Assembly (NCBI GenBank): GCA_016710525.1
Contig: JADJVQ010000008.1
Coordinates: 62,001-126,000, forward strand
Source: Burkholderiaceae bacterium
GTDB taxonomy: Bacteria > Pseudomonadota > Gammaproteobacteria > Burkholderiales > Burkholderiaceae_E
Direction: 5' to 3'
DNA length: 64,000 bases
Below the pieces are notes generated by a model that was not told the origin of the DNA, searched no databases, and was given only the letters and a program-made list of their open reading frames with translations. Shown piece by piece: positions 1-7,413 of this stretch. Numbering within the stretch: the first letter of the stretch is position 1; every line of letters begins with the position of its first letter. A program made the position numbers and the translations under genes.

Positions 1-853
1 CCTGTTCGCGCCGGCGCGGTTCCGCGAACGGCTGGCGGAGGTGCTCGATCTGCACAACTTCGTGCTGCAGCACTATCTGAAGGCGCAGCCGTTGTCGCTC
101 GAGAAGATCGCCGACGACGCACTCGCGCTGGCCGAACAGATCAGGCCCATGGTGGCCGATGTGCCCGACGAACTGTCTCGCGCGATGGCGCGCGGCGAGA
201 ACCTGCTGTTCGAGGGCGCCCAGGGTGCGCTGCTCGATGTCGATCACGGCACCTACCCGTACGTGACCAGCAGCAATTGCGTGGCAGGCGCGGCCGCGGC
301 AGGCGCGGGCGTCGGGCCGCAGTCGCTGCACTATGTGCTGGGCATCACCAAGGCGTACACGACCCGGGTGGGCTCGGGGCCGTTCCCCACCGAACTGTTC
401 GACGACATGGGCAAGCACCTGGCCACCGTCGGCAAGGAGTTCGGCGCGGTGACCGGCCGTCCGCGACGCACCGGCTGGTTCGATGCGCCGGCGCTCAAGC
501 GCTCGATCCAGCTCAATGGCGTGAGCGGCCTGTGCGTCACCAAGCTCGACGTGCTCGACGGTCTGCCGGTGGTGAAGCTGTGCATCGGCTATCGGCGCAA
601 GGGTGCCGGTGGCGCCCCGACGATCGACCTGCTGCCGTTCGGCGCCGATGCGGTCGAACACATGGAGCCGGTTTTCGAAGAGATGCCGGGCTGGACCCAG
701 AGCACCTGTGGCGTTCAGTCCTGGGACCGCCTGCCGGGCAATGCGCAGCGGTATCTGGAACGCCTTTCGCAGTCGGTTGGCGCACCGATCGACATCGTCT
801 CGACCGGGCCCGATCGCGATGAAACAATCCTGGTGCGTCATCCCTTCGCCTGA
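1..853 (+). CDS. purA: Adenylosuccinate synthetase, C-terminal part (cut by window start)
   Basis: Joins IMP and aspartate using GTP, the first committed step of AMP synthesis, in the cytoplasm. The reading frame is open from base 2, so the N-terminal third lies outside the window. Visible family signatures are the FEGAQG loop followed by LLDVDHGTYPYVTSS, the TRVGSGPFPTEL segment and RPRRTGWFDAP, all in the usual order for PurA. The protein ends LVRHPFA, a normal PurA C-terminus. The phosphoribosyltransferase gene starts 10 bp after the stop, so the two are probably co-transcribed. The family assignment is certain; only the missing start limits the entry. Confidence 0.97.
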   Translation, partial: LFAPARFRERLAEVLDLHNFVLQHYLKAQPLSLEKIADDALALAEQIRPMVADVPDELSRAMARGENLLFEGAQGALLDVDHGTYPYVTSSNCVAGAAAAGAGVGPQSLHYVLGITKAYTTRVGSGPFPTELFDDMGKHLATVGKEFGAVTGRPRRTGWFDAPALKRSIQLNGVSGLCVTKLDVLDGLPVVKLCIGYRRKGAGGAPTIDLLPFGADAVEHMEPVFEEMPGWTQSTCGVQSWDRLPGNAQRYLERLSQSVGAPIDIVSTGPDRDETILVRHPFA

Positions 854-862
854 GAACGCGTC

Positions 863-1362
863 ATGAAAGACCTGTATGTCTCGTGGGACGAGTACAACCG
901 GCTGATCGAGAAGCTGGCGATCCGGGTCTACGACTCGGGCTGGAACTTCGATGCCATCGTCTGCCTGGCGCGCGGCGGGCTGCGCGTGGGCGACGTGCTG
1001 TCGCGGGTGTTCGACAAGCCCTTGGGCGTGCTGTTCACCAGTTCGTATCGCGAGGCGGGCGGCACCAAGCAGAGCCGCCTGGTCATCGCCGATCACCTGT
1101 CCAGCGCAGCGCCGCTGCCGGGCTCGCGCTGGCTGCTGGCCGACGATCTGGTCGACTCCGGCGGCACGCTGGTCGAGGTGGTTCCCGCCCTGAAGGCGCG
1201 ATTTCCTCAGATCGAGGAAGTGCGTTCCGCGGTGATCTGGCGCAAGGGCGCTTCGGTGGCCGAGCCCGACTATTACATCGAATACCTGCCCACCAATCCC
1301 TGGATTCACCAGCCGTTCGAGGAATACGACCACATGCGGCCAAGCGCGGGGACTCGATCTGA
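863..1362 (+). CDS. Purine phosphoribosyltransferase, 3' end frameshifted
   Basis: A PRTase-fold protein of the Gpt/Hpt group (cytoplasmic purine salvage, transfer of phosphoribose from PRPP to a purine base). The PRPP-binding motif is LLADDLVDSGGT at about residues 91-102, with the early RGGL loop at about residues 38-41. The protein matches the family up to NPWIHQPFEEYDHMRP near residue 157. After that the given frame stays open to 1741 only by reading through noncoding repeats, giving 292 residues where about 160-180 are expected. One extra G in the run at 1348-1351 would bring in a TGA at 1360-1362, which I take as the probable true end. It lies directly behind purA, as in other Burkholderiales. 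Substrate choice (xanthine, guanine or hypoxanthine) is not decided by the sequence. Confidence 0.85.
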
Positions 1363-1492
1363 AGGCCGGACGTCGGGTCGCCGCGCCGGAGCACAAGGGG
1401 TCGTGTGCGGCCTTGTAGAGGGTGCCAGAAGAGGACTCGCCCACGTCGCGGGCCCCTTCGCAAAGCGCGCAGGGGCTTTCTGGGCAGGAAGA

Positions 1493-1516
1493 AAACGCCT
1501 GCTTGCGCAGGCGTTT
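1493..1516. terminator. Terminator-like hairpin copy 1
   Basis: Arms of 10 bp (1493-1502 and 1507-1516) enclose the loop TTGC, with A-rich flank on one side and T on the other, so it could work on either strand. It is the copy furthest from the tRNA. Confidence 0.6.
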
Positions 1517-1564
1517 GATGCCAGAAGGGGGCTTGTCCCCCACCGCGCTTGGGCAGGAAAAGAA

Positions 1565-1588
1565 AAACGCCTGCTTGCGCAGGCGTTT
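1565..1588. terminator. Terminator-like hairpin copy 2
   Basis: Same sequence as copy 1, arms at 1565-1574 and 1579-1588 around TTGC. The minus strand runs into a T-rich tail (complement of the A tract at 1562-1567), as expected for a rho-independent terminator of leftward transcription. Confidence 0.65.
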
Positions 1589-1706
1589 GGATTGGTGCCC
1601 AGAAGAGGACTCGCCCACGTTCCGCGGGCCCGGTCCGGCCGGCAGGCCGGCCCTTTCGAGTCCTCGCGCAATGTCCGCAGGGACATTGCTTTCTGGGCAG
1701 GAAAAG

Positions 1707-1732
1707 AAAAAGCCTGCTTGCGCAGGCTTTTT
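1707..1732 (-). terminator. Rho-independent terminator of tRNA-Leu
   Basis: Arms AAAAAGCCTGC (1707-1717) and its complement (1722-1732) around TTGC. A T tract follows on the minus strand. It begins about 10 bp past the tRNA 3' end and is well placed to end the tRNA transcript. Confidence 0.75.
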
Positions 1733-1741
1733 CTATATTGA

Positions 1742-1828
1742 TGGTGCCCAGAAGAGGACTCGAACCTCCACAGTCTTGCAACCGCTAGGACCTGAACCTA
1801 GTGCGTCTACCAATTCCGCCATCTGGGC
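1742..1828 (-). tRNA. tRNA-Leu (anticodon CAG)
   Basis: An 87-nt class II tRNA. The acceptor GCCCAGA pairs with TCTGGGC, the D-arm contains AATTGGTAGACGC, the anticodon stem is CTAGG/CCTAG around TTCAGGT (anticodon CAG, reading CUG), there is a long variable arm, and the T-arm GGTTCGAGTCC is present. CCA is encoded. CUG is the dominant leucine codon in this high-GC genome. It sits between the phosphoribosyltransferase and rnr, on the opposite strand. Confidence 0.97.
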
Positions 1829-1954
1829 TTTCTGTCGATTGGCGATGTTCGTCGACAGAGGCGCGAAGTTTAAAGTACCGGTGGGATTTGTCAAATCGGC
1901 CTGTGCGCCGACAACACACCGGCCACGTACGTTGAAAGATCTAGGAATCCGACC

Positions 1955-4366
1955 ATGACCCCAGCAGCGTGGGTATTGCCCACCCGCGAGGAAATCCTCG
2001 ACAGCCTGCGGACCGCGGATGGTCCGCTGACGCCGCAGGAACTCGCGCTTCGCCTGGCCGTGCCGGCGCCTCATCAGGAGGGCCTGTCGCGCAGGCTTGC
2101 CGCGATGGAGCGCGACGGGCAGCTGATGCCCAACCGCAAGGGAGTGCTGCTGCTGGCCAGCAAGCTCGACCTGGTCGCCGGGCGCCTGCAGGGGCACCGC
2201 GACGGCTTCGGCTTCCTGATTCCGGATGCGGGCGGGCCGGACATGTTCATGAATCCGCGCGAGATGCAAAAGGCGATGCACGGCGACCGCGTGCTCGCCA
2301 AGCGGGTCGGCTTCGACAATCGCGGGCGGCCCGAGGGCATCATCATCGAGGTCACCGAGCGCGCGAATCGGCGGCTGGTCGGTCGTTTCCTGTCCGAGCG
2401 CGGCGTCAGCGTGGTGGTGCCCGAAGACCAGCGCATCAAGCACGACATCCTGATCCCGCCCGGCGACGCCGCCGGCGCGCAACCCGGCCAGGTGGTGACC
2501 GTCGAGATCACCGATCCGCCGTCGGGCCACGGCGCGCCGATCGGGCGTGTCATCGAGGTGCTGGGCGAGATCGACGATCCCGGCATGGAGATCGAGATCG
2601 CGGTGCGCAAGTTCGATGTGCCGCACCAGTTTCCGGAAGACGCGCTGGCGCGCGCCGCCGCCTTGCCCGACAAGGTGCGGGCCACCGACCTGCGCGGCCG
2701 GGTCGACCTGCGCGACGTGCCGCTGGTGACGATCGACGGCGACGATGCACGCGACTTCGACGACGCGGTGTACTGCGAGCCCCATCTCGAAGGCCGCAAG
2801 GCCGGCGGTCATCGGCTGATCGTGGCGATCGCCGATGTCTCGCACTACGTGACCAGCGGCGATGCGCTCGACCGCGAGGCGGTGCTGCGATCGACCTCGG
2901 TGTACTTCCCGCGCCGGGTCATCCCGATGCTGCCCGAGAAGCTGTCCAACGGCCTGTGTTCGCTCAATCCCGAGGTCGAGCGCCTGGTGCTGGTCTGCGA
3001 CATGGTCATCACCGCCGCTGGCGAGATCAAGGCATACCAGTTCTACGAGGCCGTGATGTACTCGGCGGCGCGGCTGACCTACGACGAGGTCTGGGGCATC
3101 CTGTCGGGCCGCGACGCGCAGGCGATCCGCCGGCGCGCGCCGCTGGTGACGCAACTGCAGCACCTGCACGACCTGTATCGCATCTTCTACAAGGCGCGCG
3201 AGCAGCGCGGCGCGGTCGAGTTCGAAACGGTCGAGACCAAGATCGTCTGCAACACGGTCGGGCGGATCGAGAAGATCGTCGCGCTGGTGCGCAACGACGC
3301 GCACAAGCTGATCGAAGAATGCATGCTCGCGGCCAACGTCTGCTCGGCCGATTTCATGAAGCGCAGCAAGCATGCGGGGCTGTTTCGCGTGCACGAGGGG
3401 CCGACGCCCGATCGGCTGGCCAACCTGCGCGAGTTCCTGCGCACGGTGAGCCTGTCGCTGGGCGGCGGCGAGGCGCCTTCGCCGCGCGACTATGCCGATC
3501 TGGCCCAGCAGATCCGCGCGCGGCCCGACTCGCTGCTGCTGCAGCAGATGATGCTGCGTTCGATGCAGCAGGCGGTCTATACCCCGCACAACAGCGGCCA
3601 CTTCGGGCTCGCCTACGAAGCGTATGCGCATTTCACCTCGCCGATTCGCCGCTATCCGGATCTGCTGACGCACCGGGTGATCAAGGCCTTGCTCAGCGGT
3701 CAGCGTTATGTGCCACGGGCGCCAGGTGCCGACGAGGAAGATCCGGGACCGGCCGCCAAGCGCAGGGCTGCGCAGCAAAAGCCGGCGGCCGAGCCCGCTC
3801 AGATCGAGCGCTGGGAGCAATACGGCATCGTCTGCTCGGCCAACGAGCGGCGTGCCGACGAGGCGTCGCGCGACGTTGCCGCGTGGCTGAAGAGCCAGTA
3901 CATGCGCGAGCGGGTCGGCGAACAGTTCGTCGGACGCATCACCGGCGTGGCGCCGTTCGGTGTTTTTGTGACCTTGCTCGACCTGTTCGTCGAGGGCATG
4001 GTCCATGTCTCCGAACTGGGCACCGAGTATTTCCAGTACAACGAGGCGGCCCACGAACTGCGCGGTGAGCGCACGGGGCGCCGGTTCCGGCTCACCGACG
4101 AGCTGCACGTGCAGGTGTCGCGCGTCGACCTCGAGGCCCGCCGAATCGAATTCCGGCTGGTCCAGAAGACCGGCTACAAGGAGGTCGTCGCCGCCGCCCA
4201 GAAGGCAGGGGCAGCGCGCGAGACGCCGGTTGCCCGCAAGGCCGCGCCGGCCAAGTCGGCCGATGTCGAACGTGCGCGCACCGAACGGCTGAGCGCGCGC
4301 CGGCCCGATGCCCACAAGGCCGCGGTGGGCGCAGCCCGCGCGGCCAAGCGGCGCAAGCGCAAGTGA
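1955..4366 (+). CDS. rnr: Ribonuclease R
   Basis: A processive 3'-5' exoribonuclease that degrades structured RNA in the cytoplasm (803 residues, usual length). The order is an N-terminal helix-turn-helix region (about 1-65), cold-shock domains, the RNB catalytic domain with TIDGDDARDFDDAVY at about 264-278 carrying the metal-binding aspartates, then HFTSPIRRYPDL at about 553-564. A C-terminal S1 domain (about 650-735) and a lysine/alanine-rich tail follow. The ATG start gives a normal N-terminus. rlmB follows after 94 bp in the same direction, the usual pair. Confidence 0.97.
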   Translation: MTPAAWVLPTREEILDSLRTADGPLTPQELALRLAVPAPHQEGLSRRLAAMERDGQLMPNRKGVLLLASKLDLVAGRLQGHRDGFGFLIPDAGGPDMFMNPREMQKAMHGDRVLAKRVGFDNRGRPEGIIIEVTERANRRLVGRFLSERGVSVVVPEDQRIKHDILIPPGDAAGAQPGQVVTVEITDPPSGHGAPIGRVIEVLGEIDDPGMEIEIAVRKFDVPHQFPEDALARAAALPDKVRATDLRGRVDLRDVPLVTIDGDDARDFDDAVYCEPHLEGRKAGGHRLIVAIADVSHYVTSGDALDREAVLRSTSVYFPRRVIPMLPEKLSNGLCSLNPEVERLVLVCDMVITAAGEIKAYQFYEAVMYSAARLTYDEVWGILSGRDAQAIRRRAPLVTQLQHLHDLYRIFYKAREQRGAVEFETVETKIVCNTVGRIEKIVALVRNDAHKLIEECMLAANVCSADFMKRSKHAGLFRVHEGPTPDRLANLREFLRTVSLSLGGGEAPSPRDYADLAQQIRARPDSLLLQQMMLRSMQQAVYTPHNSGHFGLAYEAYAHFTSPIRRYPDLLTHRVIKALLSGQRYVPRAPGADEEDPGPAAKRRAAQQKPAAEPAQIERWEQYGIVCSANERRADEASRDVAAWLKSQYMRERVGEQFVGRITGVAPFGVFVTLLDLFVEGMVHVSELGTEYFQYNEAAHELRGERTGRRFRLTDELHVQVSRVDLEARRIEFRLVQKTGYKEVVAAAQKAGAARETPVARKAAPAKSADVERARTERLSARRPDAHKAAVGAARAAKRRKRK

Positions 4367-4460
4367 GCGGGCGGAACAGTCGTGTGACGCCGGCGCCGCG
4401 GGTCGCTCGTTCCTGGTGGAAGGCGCCCGCGGCGGGCATTGAATCGAGGGAGCGCGGATC

Positions 4461-5198
4461 GTGCTGATTTCAGGTTTCCACGCCGTGACCGCGCGCCTGA
4501 AGCGTGGTGCAGCGGGCATCGTCGAACTGTATGTGGCCCAGCAGCGCGGCGACGCACGTGCGCGCGATCTGCTGGCGCTGGCGCGATCGCTGGGTGTTCA
4601 GGCTCACGCGGTCGACATGGGGCGCATCGACAAGCTGTGCCCGGACAAGCGCCACCAGGGAGTGGTGCTGCGCGCCGAGTCTGCGCCGGCCCTGGCCGCC
4701 GACCTGGAGAGCGTGCTCGAGGCGCATCCCAAGCCCTTCCTGCTGCTGCTCGACGGGGTCACCGATCCGCGCAATCTGGGTGCCTGCCTGCGGGTGGCCG
4801 ACGGCGCCGGAGTGCATGCGGTGATCGCGCCCAAGGACCACGCCTGCCCGCTGACCGACGTGGCGATCCAGACGGCGTCGGGAGCTGCCGAGAGCGTGCC
4901 CTACCTGATGGTCACCAACCTGTCGCGCACCATCGATACGCTGCAGGAACTGAACGTGTTCGTGGTCGGCGCGGCCGACGAGACCGACCAGAACCTCTAC
5001 CAGGTGAGCCTGCCGGAGTCGGTGGCCTGGGTGCTGGGCGCCGAGGGCAAGGGCCTGCGGCGCCTGACGCGCGAGCGCTGCGATGCGCTGGTGAGCATCC
5101 CGATGGCTGGCCAGGTGTCCAGCCTGAACGTGTCGGTGGCCACCGGCATCGTGCTGTATGAAACGGTGCGCCAGCGCCGGTACGGGTCCAGGCGCTGA
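4461..5198 (+). CDS. rlmB: 23S rRNA (guanosine-2'-O-)-methyltransferase RlmB
   Basis: A SpoU-family SAM-dependent methyltransferase that 2'-O-methylates G2251 of 23S rRNA in E. coli. It has 245 residues and starts with GTG. The N-terminal L30e-like substrate-binding part (about 1-75, LISGFHAVTARLKRG) is followed by the trefoil-knot domain. SpoU motif 1 is DGVTDPRNLGACLR at about 98-111, motif 2 is WVLGAEGKGLRRL and motif 3 is IPMAGQVSSLNVSVA. It is downstream of rnr as in many betaproteobacteria. The synteny with housekeeping neighbours ends here; the next gene is convergent. Confidence 0.96.
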   Translation: MLISGFHAVTARLKRGAAGIVELYVAQQRGDARARDLLALARSLGVQAHAVDMGRIDKLCPDKRHQGVVLRAESAPALAADLESVLEAHPKPFLLLLDGVTDPRNLGACLRVADGAGVHAVIAPKDHACPLTDVAIQTASGAAESVPYLMVTNLSRTIDTLQELNVFVVGAADETDQNLYQVSLPESVAWVLGAEGKGLRRLTRERCDALVSIPMAGQVSSLNVSVATGIVLYETVRQRRYGSRR

Positions 5199-5217
5199 CG
5201 CGCCAGCCGATGGGGCG

Positions 5218-5892
5218 CTAGGCGATGCGCATCAGAGCGTCGCCGTCGGTGCGCTTGCGCCGCCGATGCAACCACGGGGCGACCGGTGCGGGATCGGCCC
5301 ACACACCGCGCCCCGCCTGTCGCGCCTCGCGCTGGGCTTGGGCATAGCGGGTGCGCTCCTGCGGCGACTGGTCGGCGGCGTAGCGCACGAAATGCCAGGC
5401 CAGGCCGGCTTCGATCTGGCTCAGGCCGACATCTTCCCCGCCAGCACGTACCCGCGCGACCTGGCGTCCGTACGGGTCGGTCTTGATCGGTTCGATTTCG
5501 AGCGCGCCGCGGGCCAGCAGCCGCACCAGGTTGTCGCGCGACTGGTCGGCGTGCGGCTGCCCCTTTTCGGGCGCATCGATGCCGCCGACCCGCACGCCGA
5601 TGCGCCGGCCATCGTCGGCGATCAGGGTGAACGAATCGCCATCGGCGATCGAGCCGATGCGTCCGCTGAGCACACTGGGGCGCGGTGTGTGATCGGGGAG
5701 GTTCCGGCTACACCCCGGTGCGAGCAAGACCAGTGCCGCCAGCATGAGGCGGCGGCGCGGGCTGACTGAATATTCGGAACCGGTGGAACCCGCGGACACA
5801 GCGGCCACGGAGGCAGGCAGAGCGACGGTGGTCGTGACGCCAGCGCGGGCGGGGACGTTCATCGCACCACTATAGGCCTGGCGGCGATCCAT
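5218..5892 (-). CDS. Thermonuclease-family (SNase-like) lipoprotein
   Basis: Predicted calcium-dependent staphylococcal-nuclease-fold enzyme, exported and lipid-anchored. After an arginine-rich stretch (PRRR, about residue 46) comes a hydrophobic segment ending in the lipobox LLAPGC with the cysteine at about residue 60. The SNase domain follows with DGDSFTL, RVGGIDAPEKGQ and DPYGRQVARV, which contain the expected acidic and arginine active-site positions. The first start at 5892 gives an unusually long n-region; a start closer to the lipobox, for example at 5859, is equally possible. It is convergent with rlmB, and nothing links it functionally to the efflux operon upstream. Confidence 0.85.
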   Translation of the reverse strand: MDRRQAYSGAMNVPARAGVTTTVALPASVAAVSAGSTGSEYSVSPRRRLMLAALVLLAPGCSRNLPDHTPRPSVLSGRIGSIADGDSFTLIADDGRRIGVRVGGIDAPEKGQPHADQSRDNLVRLLARGALEIEPIKTDPYGRQVARVRAGGEDVGLSQIEAGLAWHFVRYAADQSPQERTRYAQAQREARQAGRGVWADPAPVAPWLHRRRKRTDGDALMRIA

Positions 5893-6012
5893 GCCGGCTC
5901 TGCGGCAAGGTCCTGTGGCCTAGGTCGAAGGATCGCCATTCGAGGCGCGAGCGGTGTGCTGGCGTTCGCGGCACTCGACACGGGAGCATGGTCAGGGCTG
6001 CCCACGCGCGAA

Positions 6013-7413
6013 TCAGTCGTCGAAACCGGCCAGTTCATGGAGATCGAGGCGCAGGCGGGCCGCGGCCTCGATCGCCTCCAGGCGTGCGCCCATGGCCTGC
6101 TGCTGCGCCTCGCTCGCGTGGCGCCGGGCCAGCAGCCAGTCCGACAGCGCGGCCTCGCCCAGCGTGTAGGCGCGACCCAGCCGGGTCGCGATCGCCGCCT
6201 GCGCGGCTGCCGCTTGCGCCAGGGCACGGGCCGCCGAGGCGCGGGCGGTGGCGTTGGACCAGCCGACCTCGAAGTCGGCCTGCACGCGGCGTTCGAGATC
6301 GTCCACGCGGGCACTGGCCGCCTGGTGTTCGGCCAGCGCACCCCGCAGTCCGGCCTCGCGGGCCGGGCCGGCGAGCGGCAGGCTGATCGCGATGCCCAGC
6401 ACGCTTTCGGATCCGCCTCGATCGAAGGCTGCGAACGCGCCGATCGACGGGTCGGTGCGCCGCTCCGCGCGCGCGCGCTCGGCGGCCAGCTCGGCGCGGC
6501 GCGCTTCGCCGCGAGCCAGCGCGATTTCGTGGCTGCGCGCCAGGTAAAGGTCACGCAGCCGTTCTCGGTCGGCCATCGCCGGCTCCGCGACTTCCAGAGG
6601 GACCAGCCGCGAGGAGTCCGGCGAATCGACGGCGATCTCCGGAAACCGCCGCCGCAGCGTGAGGCCGGAGGCCGACTCGTGCGCCCGGGCGAGCAGCGAC
6701 ACGGCACGGGTGCGCTCGAGTTCGGCGCCCGCCTGCCCGGCCTCGATCTGGGCCGCGTCGCCAGCCCGCACCCGCTGATCGACGCTGCGGGTCAGACCCG
6801 CGACCAGCGTCAGCTGATCGTCGGCGAGCCGTGCCTCGCCGGCGGCCCGCTGCCAGGTGAACCAGGCGCGCAGCAGTTCGCGGGCGGTTTCGTGGCGGGC
6901 ATCCTCGACGAGGTGGCCGCCCAGCACGGCATCCTGGTCGGCCAGACGGCCATCGGCCTGCCGCTTGGTGTCCGAGCGCAGCGTGCGTTCGACGCCGACC
7001 AGCCATTCATGCTGGGCGCCGCCCGGGCCGTCGCTGCGCCGGCGTGCCTGGGTGGTCCGCAGCACGGTTTCGTGCTGACCCGCGCGCAGACTGTCGCCGC
7101 CGGCCTGCAGGCTGCGTTCGCGGGCCTGCGCGGCCAGCACCCTGGGGTGGTTCGTCAGTGCCGCCTGGATCTGCGCCCGAGGCGGCATCCCGATCGGAGC
7201 GAGCGCCGTGGCGGGCGGCTGGGGCGGCGCGAATGAGCCCGGGCTCTGGCCGCCGCCCGCGTCCAGCGCGCTGTTCGCGAGGGCAGGTTCGGTGCCTCGA
7301 GCGGGCGGCGCGCACCAGGCCTGCGCCGGTGCGGCCAGCGTGGCCCCGCCCAGCCAGACTGCGACGAGCAGTTGAACGGCGCCCGATGGGGGCTGGCGTG
7401 AAGCATCGGTCAT
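6013..7413 (-). CDS. czcC: TolC-family outer membrane factor of metal efflux system
   Basis: Outer membrane channel partner of a heavy-metal RND pump, 466 residues. A signal sequence is visible (LLVAVWLGGATLAAPAQA), followed by a proline-rich linker and then the OEP repeats of long alpha-helical heptads rich in alanine, arginine and glutamate. It starts right at the stop of czcA (czcA TAG at 7414-7416, ATG ending at 7413), so it is translationally coupled and last in the czcBAC operon. The gene order B-A-C differs from the classical CBA order but is common in Burkholderiales. The substrate is not shown by this subunit. Confidence 0.88.
   Translation of the reverse strand: MTDASRQPPSGAVQLLVAVWLGGATLAAPAQAWCAPPARGTEPALANSALDAGGGQSPGSFAPPQPPATALAPIGMPPRAQIQAALTNHPRVLAAQARERSLQAGGDSLRAGQHETVLRTTQARRRSDGPGGAQHEWLVGVERTLRSDTKRQADGRLADQDAVLGGHLVEDARHETARELLRAWFTWQRAAGEARLADDQLTLVAGLTRSVDQRVRAGDAAQIEAGQAGAELERTRAVSLLARAHESASGLTLRRRFPEIAVDSPDSSRLVPLEVAEPAMADRERLRDLYLARSHEIALARGEARRAELAAERARAERRTDPSIGAFAAFDRGGSESVLGIAISLPLAGPAREAGLRGALAEHQAASARVDDLERRVQADFEVGWSNATARASAARALAQAAAAQAAIATRLGRAYTLGEAALSDWLLARRHASEAQQQAMGARLEAIEAAARLRLDLHELAGFDD

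Larger units (their letters stand above)
1421..1741. repeat. Array of tRNA-Leu 3'-end copies and terminator hairpins
   Basis: A roughly 320-bp noncoding stretch with repeated blocks. A 21-bp copy of the tRNA-Leu 3' end (as TGGTGCCCAGAAGAGGACTCG in part) lies at 1593-1613, and a slightly decayed copy at 1421-1439. Both are in the same orientation as the real 3' end at 1742-1762. Between them are three near-identical hairpins built on GCCTGC-TTGC-GCAGGC, each preceded by a GGGCAGGAA(AA)GAAAA block. On the minus strand the order is tRNA, terminator, tRNA relic, terminator, terminator, tRNA relic. I see no coding sequence here. It looks like tandem duplication of the tRNA tail plus its terminator. 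Confidence 0.75.

Noticed and set aside
1493..1588. CRISPR array
   Set aside because: Repeats are palindromic terminator-like blocks of uneven spacing with no unique spacers of constant size, and no cas genes are present.
1363..1741. C-terminal extension of the phosphoribosyltransferase read through the repeat region
   Set aside because: The extra 126 residues translate hairpins and tRNA fragments, match no domain and exceed the family length. A one-base correction gives a normal stop.
1421..1762. Integrated mobile element using tRNA-Leu as attachment site
   Set aside because: The 3'-end copies are only 150-170 bp apart with no integrase or cargo between them.
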